From Hyphomicrobiaceae bacterium (GTDB taxonomy: Bacteria; Pseudomonadota; Alphaproteobacteria; Rhizobiales; Hyphomicrobiaceae): a stretch of DNA of 11,572 nt. A model generated the notes under the pieces. The model worked only from the letters and a program-made list of their open reading frames with translations. It did no database searches and was not told the DNA's origin. Below, piece by piece: positions 5,843 to 11,572 of the stretch (positions are counted from its first letter, which is position 1; the number at the start of each line of letters is the position of its first letter). Position numbers and translations under genes: made by a program. The stretch is taken from positions 1 to 11,572 of the forward strand of contig JAGRKR010000109.1 in the NCBI GenBank assembly GCA_020442225.1. Reading direction: 5' to 3'.

Positions 5843-6976
5843 ATGACGCATGATGGTGCATGCGACGACGGACAGCCAGACGGGGACGCGCGAGCTCCCG
5901 TGCCCGGACCAGCGTTGCGTGCGCCCGCCGACACCCTGCCGCAGGACTGGGCGGCGTTGGCAGCGCATCTCGCGCGCAGCGGCCATCGCCTCGATCTCGC
6001 GGTGCCGCCGCGTCAGTTCGCGGGCGGTCTCGGGAACCTGAACTACCTCCTGTCGATCGACGGCAAGCCGTGGGTGCTGCGACGACCGCCACTCGGCCCC
6101 ATCCCGCCGGGCGCCAACGACATGGCCCGCGAGCATCGTGTGCTCTCCGCACTGTCCCCCCATTGGAGCCTGGTGCCGACGCCCTTGCACATGTGCACCG
6201 ACCCGGCCGTGCTCGGGGCTCCGTTCCTCATCATGGACTACCGGCCGGGGCTCGTGATCGGCGGCGCTCTGCCGGCAGCCCTGCACACGACAAAGGTCGG
6301 GTACGATCTCTCAGCCCGGCTCGTGGAGCTGATGGCGCACCTGCACAGCCTCGATCCCGAGCGCGTCGGCCTCGCCTCGCTCGGCAAGCCCGCCGGGTTT
6401 CTCGAACGCGCCGTCGCCGGCTGGACGAAGCGCGCCGATCTCACCCTCGACGGATCGCCGAGACCCGCCGCGATGCAGTCGGTCGTCACGTGGCTGACCT
6501 CGCGACCGGCACCGGCGGGCCACGTCACGCTGCTCCACAATGATCTCAAGCTCGACAACGTCGTGCTCGATCCCCGCACGCTGACGCCGCGCGCCGTGCT
6601 CGACTGGGACATGGGCTCGCGCGGTGATCCGCTGTTCGATGTCGCCACGCTGCTGAGCTACTGGACGGAGGCGGGCGATCCGCCGTGCATGCACCGTCTG
6701 GCGCAGATGCCGACGGCCTCGGCAGGCTTCTGGACGCGCGCCGCCGTGCTCGCGGCCTACGCCGGGGCGACCGGCCGCGACGTTGCCGATTTCGGCTACT
6801 ATCGCATCCTCGCCATGTTCAAGCTCGCCGTGGTCTTCCTCCAGCTCGAGGCGCGCACGCGCCGGGGCGGCCCCGTCGACCCGCGGCTCGCGCACGTGGC
6901 GGGGCTCGGCAGCGAGCTCATGGCCTTCACCTGCGAGCTCCTGGACGACACGCGTGGCGGCGGAGGCGGACTATGA
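5843..6976 (+). CDS. ACAD10/11-type phosphotransferase (APH/choline kinase fold)
   Basis: This is a 377-aa soluble kinase of the APH family, in the branch related to the N-terminal kinase of mammalian ACAD10/11 and to bacterial LvaA; known relatives phosphorylate 4-hydroxyacyl-CoAs. The glycine loop is GGLGNLNY (61-68), followed by the branch hallmark VLRRPPLGP (78-86) and DMAREHRVLSAL (93-104). The catalytic loop is LHNDLKLDN (231-239), with D234 as base and N239 as metal ligand. The metal-binding segment DWDMGSRGDP (254-263) follows. All key residues are present, so it should be active. It is not an aminoglycoside-resistance enzyme in this context. The start is uncertain: there is only a weak GA-rich site upstream, and about 30 low-complexity residues precede the conserved part; a GTG at residue 20 is an alternative. 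The stop overlaps the CoA ligase start, implying coupled translation and consecutive roles. Confidence 0.9.
   Translation: MTHDGACDDGQPDGDARAPVPGPALRAPADTLPQDWAALAAHLARSGHRLDLAVPPRQFAGGLGNLNYLLSIDGKPWVLRRPPLGPIPPGANDMAREHRVLSALSPHWSLVPTPLHMCTDPAVLGAPFLIMDYRPGLVIGGALPAALHTTKVGYDLSARLVELMAHLHSLDPERVGLASLGKPAGFLERAVAGWTKRADLTLDGSPRPAAMQSVVTWLTSRPAPAGHVTLLHNDLKLDNVVLDPRTLTPRAVLDWDMGSRGDPLFDVATLLSYWTEAGDPPCMHRLAQMPTASAGFWTRAAVLAAYAGATGRDVADFGYYRILAMFKLAVVFLQLEARTRRGGPVDPRLAHVAGLGSELMAFTCELLDDTRGGGGGL
6962..6976 (+). promoter_or_regulatory. Translational coupling site: RBS inside kinase tail plus ATGA overlap
   Basis: The ligase ATG (6973-6975) overlaps the kinase stop TGA (6974-6976). The GGAGG serving it (6962-6966, six nt before the ATG) lies inside the kinase coding sequence and encodes part of its RGGGGGL tail. 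This fixes the ligase start, although its frame is open upstream to 6685. Confidence 0.8.
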
Positions 6977-8604
6977 AGATCCCTTTCATGACGTGGCGAT
7001 CCACCCACAGCGCATTTGCCTGGGAGGTGCCACAGACATTCAACTTCGGCCGCGACGTCGTCGATGACTGGGCGAGGCGCCGGCCTCAGTCCCTCTGCCT
7101 CGTCTGGCAGAACGACAAGGGGACGGAACGCCGCTTCACCTGGGCGGAAATGAGCGCACTGACGGACCGCTTCGCGAGCGCTCTGGCCGCGGCCGGCATC
7201 GCCAAGGGGGACCGCGTGATCGTGATGCTCCCGCGCATTCCCGAATGGCACATCGCCATGGTCGGCTGTGCCAAGATCGGCGCCATTCCCATACCCTGCA
7301 TCGAGATGCTGACCGAGAAGGACGTGGCATACCGCGTCGATCACGCCGGGGCGGTCGGCGCCATCACCACCCGCGCGGCGACCGCCAAGTTCGCCGACGC
7401 CGCCCGGCTGAAGCTGCGGATCGCCGTCGAGGGCGCGCCGGGCTGGGACGACTTCGCCGGAGCGCTCGAAGCCGATGCGACGGGATTTTCCTGCGACGAC
7501 ACCTCGAGCGAGGACCCGGCCATCATCTACTACACCTCCGGCTCGACGGGCCTGCCGAAGGGCGTCACGCATGCTGCGCGCGGCCTTTACGCCTGGCGCG
7601 TCTCGGGCTGGTACTGGCAGGATTTCCGCGAGACGGACCGTGTCTGGTGCACGGCCGATACCGGCTGGAGCAAGGCGGGAACCTCCATCCTGTTCGCGCC
7701 CTGGACGTGCGGCTCCTGCGTCTACTTCTTCGACGGGCGCTTCGAGCCGAAGGACCGGCTGCGGCGCATCACGGAGAACGCCATTACCGTATTCTGTGCG
7801 GCCACGACCGAGTTCCGCCACCTCATCAACGAGGACCTCGAAGCCTGCGACCTCTCGTGCGTGAGGCTGACGGTCTCGGCCGGCGAAAGCGTCAATCCCG
7901 ACGTCGTCACGCGCTGGCAGGCGGCGACCGGCTGCAAGCTCATCGAGGCCTATGGGCAGACGGAGACGCTGATGACCGTCGCCAACCACGAGCACATGGC
8001 CATCCGTCTCGGCTCGATGGGCCGGCCGTTGCCCGGCACCGTGGTCGCCATCCTCGACGAGCGCCATCATCCCGTGCCCCCCGGCGTCGTCGGGCAACTC
8101 GCCATCCGGCTGCCGAACCCGCAGATGATGCTGGGCTACTGGCGCGAGCCCGAGCGCACGGCCGCCACCATCATCCGCCACGAGGGCCACGACTACTTCC
8201 TGACCGGCGACCAGGCGCGCATGGACGAGGACGGCTACCTCTTCTACGAGGGCCGCACCGACGACATCATCTCGTCGGCCGGCTACCGCATCGGCCCCAT
8301 GGAGGTGGAGAACGCCATCGTCGAGCACCCCGGCGTGCTCGAGGCCGCCGCGGTTGCCGCACCGGACGCCGAGCGGGGAGAGATCGTCAAGGCCTATGTC
8401 GTGCTGAAGGCCGGGGTCTCGCCCACCGATGCGCTCGCCGCGGAGATCCAGGAGCACGTCAAGCGGTCCACAGCACCCTACAAGTATCCTCGCGCTATCG
8501 CCTTCGTCGCGACACTGCCGAAGACGGCGACCGGCAAGGTGCTGCGGCGCGTTCTGAAAGCCGAAGCCTATGCGGCGGCCCGAAGCGGTCCTCGTACCAC
8601 CTGA
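6973..8604 (+). CDS. AMP-forming acyl-CoA synthetase (medium-chain/aryl acyl-CoA ligase type)
   Basis: This 543-aa adenylate-forming ligase activates a carboxylic acid with ATP and CoA to the acyl-CoA, AMP and PPi. All core motifs are present: the P-loop YYTSGSTGLPKG (186-197), the tryptophan-rich WCTADTGWSK (225-234), the adenine motif YGQTE (327-331), and TGDQARMDEDG (411-421). The hinge GRTDD (427-431) leads into the C-terminal lid with SSAGYRIGP. The catalytic lysine is K522 in PKTATGKVLRR (516-526). The ADTGWSK and APYKYPR (501-507) elements are typical of the medium-chain (MACS) and benzoate-CoA-ligase-like group rather than of acetyl-CoA synthetase. Length fits that group. Its product is the likely substrate of the overlapping upstream kinase or of the neighbouring SDRs. 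Acid specificity cannot be assigned. Confidence 0.93.
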   Translation: MKIPFMTWRSTHSAFAWEVPQTFNFGRDVVDDWARRRPQSLCLVWQNDKGTERRFTWAEMSALTDRFASALAAAGIAKGDRVIVMLPRIPEWHIAMVGCAKIGAIPIPCIEMLTEKDVAYRVDHAGAVGAITTRAATAKFADAARLKLRIAVEGAPGWDDFAGALEADATGFSCDDTSSEDPAIIYYTSGSTGLPKGVTHAARGLYAWRVSGWYWQDFRETDRVWCTADTGWSKAGTSILFAPWTCGSCVYFFDGRFEPKDRLRRITENAITVFCAATTEFRHLINEDLEACDLSCVRLTVSAGESVNPDVVTRWQAATGCKLIEAYGQTETLMTVANHEHMAIRLGSMGRPLPGTVVAILDERHHPVPPGVVGQLAIRLPNPQMMLGYWREPERTAATIIRHEGHDYFLTGDQARMDEDGYLFYEGRTDDIISSAGYRIGPMEVENAIVEHPGVLEAAAVAAPDAERGEIVKAYVVLKAGVSPTDALAAEIQEHVKRSTAPYKYPRAIAFVATLPKTATGKVLRRVLKAEAYAAARSGPRTT

Positions 8605-8680
8605 CGACGCAAGCGCGGGCATCGCGGTCTCGGTCGGCCGTCGCTTGCCCCGTCCCCTCGCAAACCCAGGAGTTCCACTC

Positions 8681-9460
8681 ATGCGCCTCGCCAACAAGAT
8701 CGGCATCGTCACCGCCGCCGGCTCCGGCATGGGCCGCGCCGGCGCGCACCGGTTCGCCCGCGAAGGGGCGTGCGTCGCCGTGGTCGATATCGACGCGACC
8801 GCGGTGACCAGGGTCGTCGGCGAGATCACGACGGCCGGCGGCAAGGCGCTCGGCCTCGCAGCCGATCTCACGCGCGACGAGGACTCCCGGCGCATCGTGG
8901 CCGAAACGGCGAAAGCCTTCGGCGGCCTCGACTTCGTCTGGAACCACGTCGGCCATCCCGGACCTGCCGCGGTCGAGGGGCTGGACATGCGGGAGTTCGA
9001 CCTCGCCGTGACGCTCAACCTGCGCACGATCATGGTCACGACCGAGGCTGCCTTGCCGGAGCTGCGCGCGCGTGGTGGTGGCGCGCTCCTCTACACGGCT
9101 TCCACCTCGGGCCTGATGGGCAGCCAGTTCTCTCCCGTCTACTCGACCGTCAAGCACGGCGTCGTCGGCTACATGCGCGCCATGGCCAAGCGCTACGCCA
9201 AGGAACGGATCCGCTTCAACGCCGTCTGCCCCGGCCCGATCGACACGCCGATGCTGCGCGTGTTCGTGGCCCGGCCCGACCAGCAATCGACAGCCGGCAT
9301 GGACAAAGAGGAGCTTGTGCGCACGCGCGGCGGCCAGACGCCCATGGGCCGCCCCGGCCAGCCGGAGGAAGTCGCCAACGCCGCGCTGTTCCTGCTGAGC
9401 GACGAGGCGTCGTTCATCACCGGCGCGGCACTGCCGGTCGATGGCGGCTACACGGCCTGA
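8681..9460 (+). CDS. Short-chain dehydrogenase/reductase (classical SDR) 2
   Basis: This is a 259-aa NAD-type oxidoreductase. The cofactor loop is TAAGSGMG (11-18), where alanine replaces the first glycine of TGxxxGxG. D36 at the end of beta 2 (VVDID) predicts NAD rather than NADP. The tetrad is N113 (LNL), S141, Y154 and K158 (YSTVK). The NNAG motif reads NHVG (88-91). The C-terminal LPVDGG pattern is normal. The start has AGGAG (8668-8672) eight nt upstream; the frame is open further back into the ligase gene, but the Rossmann strand begins six residues after this ATG. It follows the ligase by 76 nt. It is clearly a different subfamily from SDR 1, so the pair probably catalyses two steps rather than being a recent duplication. 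Confidence 0.92.
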   Translation: MRLANKIGIVTAAGSGMGRAGAHRFAREGACVAVVDIDATAVTRVVGEITTAGGKALGLAADLTRDEDSRRIVAETAKAFGGLDFVWNHVGHPGPAAVEGLDMREFDLAVTLNLRTIMVTTEAALPELRARGGGALLYTASTSGLMGSQFSPVYSTVKHGVVGYMRAMAKRYAKERIRFNAVCPGPIDTPMLRVFVARPDQQSTAGMDKEELVRTRGGQTPMGRPGQPEEVANAALFLLSDEASFITGAALPVDGGYTA

Positions 9461-9561
9461 ACCGTACGGCCGCGACGCCGGGCCTCGGCCGGGCGACGGC
9501 GTTGCCATGCGCTCGTCGTCTCTCCCACGTCTCTCACGCGGAAGCCGGTCGCCACGTCGCG

Positions 9562-9604
9562 CTGTCAATCGCGCGCGAGCCGGCGTATGACAGTTTTGTG
9601 ACAG
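9562..9604. promoter_or_regulatory. TGACAG repeats, possible operator
   Basis: TGACAG occurs at 9588-9593 and again at 9599-9604, exactly 11 bp apart (one helical turn), separated by an AT-rich TTTTG. The inverse, CTGTCA, lies at 9562-9567. This is in the 238-nt gap between SDR 2 and the propeller gene, about 95-137 nt before its start. The arrangement resembles protein-binding half-sites. No regulator gene is in the window, and the rest of the gap shows nothing else I can name. Confidence 0.35.
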
Positions 9605-9698
9605 GCGGAGTCGCGTCGAGGGTGCGTGCGTCGGAGCTCGGCTCGCCCCACCCGCTGGTCGTCACATCGGGACATCGCGCATTGGGGGCGCTGCGGAC

Positions 9699-10643
9699 AT
9701 GATGAGATCGGGATCGTCCAAGACGGGGCGGCGTGGAGAGCCTGGCGTTTGCGCCTTCGGGCGGCCGGGCGCCACGTCCATGGCCGCGTTGCTGATGCTC
9801 TTGCTGCTCGGCGCGCCGGTTGTCGCCGATCCACTCGGTCAGCGGCCGGCCTATTCCGGTCGCAGCCTCAGCACGGTGGCCAACGGACAGGCCATCACCC
9901 GGCGCATCTGGGTTCCCGGCCTCGCCGAAGGCTATGTGCCGCAAGGCCTGACGGTCGTCGATGGCGCGCTCTATCTCGCGGCCTACAAGAGCCGCTCGAA
10001 AGCGCAATCGCGCGGCCCCTGCCGCATCTTCCGGCTCTCGCCCGAGACGGGTGCCGTGACCGGAACCCTGGACATGCCGTCGAGTTGCGGCCATGCCGGT
10101 GGCCTGGCGCGCGGCCCGAAAGGCGTGCTGTTCGTCGCGGACACGCGCACGCTCTACGTGGTGCGGCTCGAAGCGGCTGGCGCCGCGGGCATCGGCCGCG
10201 TCACGCAGACCATCCGGCTCACCGGGCGCCTCAAGGGCTCCTTCGCGACCGGCACGGGTGATGCGGTGTGGCTCGGCACCTACAGCAAGGACGGCCCGGC
10301 CCGCATTTACAGCTTTCCAGCCAGCGGCCTGCCGAACGAGATCGACGAGCGCGCCGCCACCCGCTCCCTGCCCCTGCCCGAGCGCTCACAGGGGGCGGCG
10401 TTCGACAAGGCCGGGCGGCTGTGGGTCTCGCAAAGCTCCAGTCGCTTCGGCAAGCTCTCCATCCTCGATGGCCGCAGCGGCAAAGTCCTCAAGACCTACG
10501 CGACGGCGAGCGGCGTCGAGGACCTGAGCTTCGATGCTGCCGGCCGGCTCTGGACCGTGAGCGAGGCGGGCGCCATCAAGTGGCTGGGATGGCACCAGTT
10601 CTATCCGGTGCTCTATCGGCTCGACGTCGCCAAACTGAAGTAG
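9699..10643 (+). CDS. Secreted beta-propeller-like protein (NHL/SMP-30-like), function unknown
   Basis: This protein has up to 314 aa and is probably exported to the periplasm. A hydrophobic core (residues 29-42, MAALLMLLLLGAPVV region) is followed by a signal-peptidase-like site after A43 (VVA-DP). Met 28 (base 9780) gives a compact normal signal peptide. The ATG at 9699 gives an unusually long n-region of 28 residues with RR at 11-12 but no proper Tat motif. Neither start has a strong ribosome site, so the start is undecided. The mature part shows repeated propeller-blade units: GLTVVDGALYLAAY (83-96), GPKGVLFVADTRTLYVV (139-155), GDAVWLGTY (187-195), AAFDKAGRLWVSQ (233-245) and LSFDAAGRLWTVS (276-288). 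C108 and C130 could form a disulfide. Catalytic metal ligands of lactonases are not evident. It may be a binding protein or a lactonase-like hydrolase; I cannot choose. Confidence 0.75.
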   Translation: MMRSGSSKTGRRGEPGVCAFGRPGATSMAALLMLLLLGAPVVADPLGQRPAYSGRSLSTVANGQAITRRIWVPGLAEGYVPQGLTVVDGALYLAAYKSRSKAQSRGPCRIFRLSPETGAVTGTLDMPSSCGHAGGLARGPKGVLFVADTRTLYVVRLEAAGAAGIGRVTQTIRLTGRLKGSFATGTGDAVWLGTYSKDGPARIYSFPASGLPNEIDERAATRSLPLPERSQGAAFDKAGRLWVSQSSSRFGKLSILDGRSGKVLKTYATASGVEDLSFDAAGRLWTVSEAGAIKWLGWHQFYPVLYRLDVAKLK

Positions 10644-10731
10644 CCGCGCGCTCCATCATGTCTCGCCACCCCTCGGGCTCTCCGCGCCTCGTGCGCCGCC
10701 ACGTGCCGCCGCCACGGCTGGCCTGCCGGAT

Positions 10732-10764
10732 CACGCGCGAACTCGCGTGGAGGCGTTCCGCGTG
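10732..10764 (+). promoter_or_regulatory. Hairpin and alternative pairing at the ribosome binding site of the second MFS gene
   Basis: CACGCG (10732-10737) pairs perfectly with CGCGTG (10744-10749) around a six-base loop, and the last base is the first G of the GGAGG ribosome site (10749-10753). CGCGTG recurs at 10759-10764, where it contains the GTG start codon (10762-10764). The same CACGCG could pair there instead and enclose the ribosome site. Confidence 0.4.
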
Positions 10765-11572
10765 AGCGCGACCGTTCCCCCGCCGCCGCAAACGACAGCC
10801 GCCGAGGCCGACCGCGCCTCGCGGAATGCCGCCCTGGCGTTGACGGCGACCCTGCCGGGCGACACGCTGCTCTACCTCCTGCTGCCGCTCTATGCTGCGG
10901 AGTTCGGCGTCACGCTGCCCGAGGCGGGCCTCCTGCTCGCCGCGAACCGCCTGGTCCGCATCGCCGGCTACGGCTGGGTGGCGCGCTTCTACGCCGACCG
11001 AGGGCCGCGCGCCGCCTGCCTGGCCGCAACCATCGGCGCCATTCTTTCCACGCTGATCTATGCCACCCTCTCGGGCGTCTGGGCGCTGTTGATCGGACGG
11101 CTGCTGTGGGGGCTCGCCTTCGCCGCCATGAACATCGCCAATCACGCGCTGCCGACCGCCGTCGTGCAAGGGGCTGCCCAGCGCACGGGCCGCGCCCGCG
11201 CCATCATCGCCATCGGCCCCACCGTGGGCCTGCTCGGCGGCGCCGTTCTCGCGGTCTACTATGGTCCCCGCGCGGTGTTCCTGGCGCTCGCCGTCGTCGC
11301 CTGCCTCGGCCCGCTCTTCGCTCTGCGCCTGCCTTTTCACCGCGAGCCGAGCGCGCGCGGCGGCCCGCGCTTCGAGCGACCTGGTCCGATCAGCCTGTGG
11401 TCCTTCACCATGGGCTTCACGCTCGACGGGCTCTTCATGTTCGGCCTCGGCTTGCTGGCCGCGGCCAGCTATCCCAAGGGCGCGGTCATCGCCGCTGGCG
11501 TCGCCATGTCCCTGCGCTATGTCACGGAGATCGTCTTCTCGAGCGCGGGCGGCGCCATCGCCGACCGCCACG
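10762..11572 (+). CDS. MFS transporter, N-terminal part (3' end outside window)
   Basis: The frame is open from here to the window end (270 codons) and encodes an MFS permease. A short Pro/Thr-rich cytoplasmic N-terminus precedes TM1 (ATLPGDTLLYLLLPLYAAEF). A motif A variant, GWVARFYADRGPRA, lies between TM2 and TM3, followed by helices with LIGRLLWGLAFAAMNIANH and GPTVGLLGGAVLAVYYG. After a basic central loop (FHREPSARGGPRFERPG), the second half begins and ends at the edge within GGAIADRH, the second motif A. The start is GTG, supported by GGAGG eight nt upstream; there is no ATG in this frame after the previous gene, and an earlier GTG (10747) has no ribosome site. It is 118 nt from the propeller gene. 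It differs clearly from the first MFS in sequence, so the flanking transporters are not duplicates. Substrate unknown. Confidence 0.88.
   Translation, partial: MSATVPPPPQTTAAEADRASRNAALALTATLPGDTLLYLLLPLYAAEFGVTLPEAGLLLAANRLVRIAGYGWVARFYADRGPRAACLAATIGAILSTLIYATLSGVWALLIGRLLWGLAFAAMNIANHALPTAVVQGAAQRTGRARAIIAIGPTVGLLGGAVLAVYYGPRAVFLALAVVACLGPLFALRLPFHREPSARGGPRFERPGPISLWSFTMGFTLDGLFMFGLGLLAAASYPKGAVIAAGVAMSLRYVTEIVFSSAGGAIADRH

Noticed and set aside
5843..6976. Aminoglycoside resistance gene
   Set aside because: The fold and HxDxxxxN motif are shared, but the VLRRPPLGP and DMAREHRVLSAL segments and the CoA-ligase neighbour match the ACAD10/11-type branch.
6799..9039. Minus-strand open frame of 746 codons opposite the CoA ligase
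   Set aside because: The ligase on the plus strand has every family motif. The antisense translation shows no recognisable domain and runs through three gene boundaries.
10576..11571. Minus-strand open frame of 331 codons at the right end
   Set aside because: The plus strand from GTG 10762 encodes MFS helices and motif A with a good ribosome site. The antisense product is a low-complexity charged peptide.

Overview
The window is GC-rich DNA with strong G/C preference at third codon positions. Its gene families (a GLQSIVNNFVSG-type MscS channel, a TauE/SafE permease, ACAD10/11-type kinase, MACS-type acyl-CoA ligase, tandem short-chain dehydrogenases) suggest an alphaproteobacterium, most likely of the Hyphomicrobiales (Rhizobiales). 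That placement is inferred from protein character only. No rRNA, tRNA, CRISPR array, transposase or phage gene is visible. The base composition is uniform, so I see no clear sign of recent transfer.

Layout. The left edge holds the 3' end of an MscS-type mechanosensitive channel (+). It converges, 10 nt away, on a TauE/SafE-family permease (-). A 372-nt divergent intergenic region follows, unusually rich in long inverted repeats. Then everything reads on the + strand: a 12-TM MFS exporter; a thiamine-diphosphate (ThDP) enzyme of the acetolactate synthase/benzoylformate decarboxylase superfamily; SDR 1; an ACAD10/11-type phosphotransferase overlapping by ATGA with an AMP-forming acyl-CoA synthetase; SDR 2; a secreted beta-propeller-like protein; and the N-terminal two thirds of a second MFS transporter, cut by the window edge.

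Function. Positions 3169-9460 look like a small catabolic island: a C-C bond enzyme (ThDP), an acid activator (CoA ligase), a kinase of the type that phosphorylates hydroxyacyl-CoAs, and two NAD(P)-dependent dehydrogenases. The kinase, ligase and SDR trio resembles the logic of the levulinate (Lva) and mammalian ACAD10/11 4-hydroxyacid pathways. Here, however, the acyl-CoA dehydrogenase partner is not in the window and a ThDP lyase/decarboxylase is added. The substrate cannot be read from sequence. No transcription factor is present in the window, so regulation must come from elsewhere or from the structured leaders described below.

The least explained DNA is the structured intergenic region at 1509-1727, a C-tract with G-quadruplex potential on the minus strand just upstream of the ThDP gene, TGACAG repeats before the propeller gene, and a hairpin with two possible partners at the ribosome binding site of the last gene.
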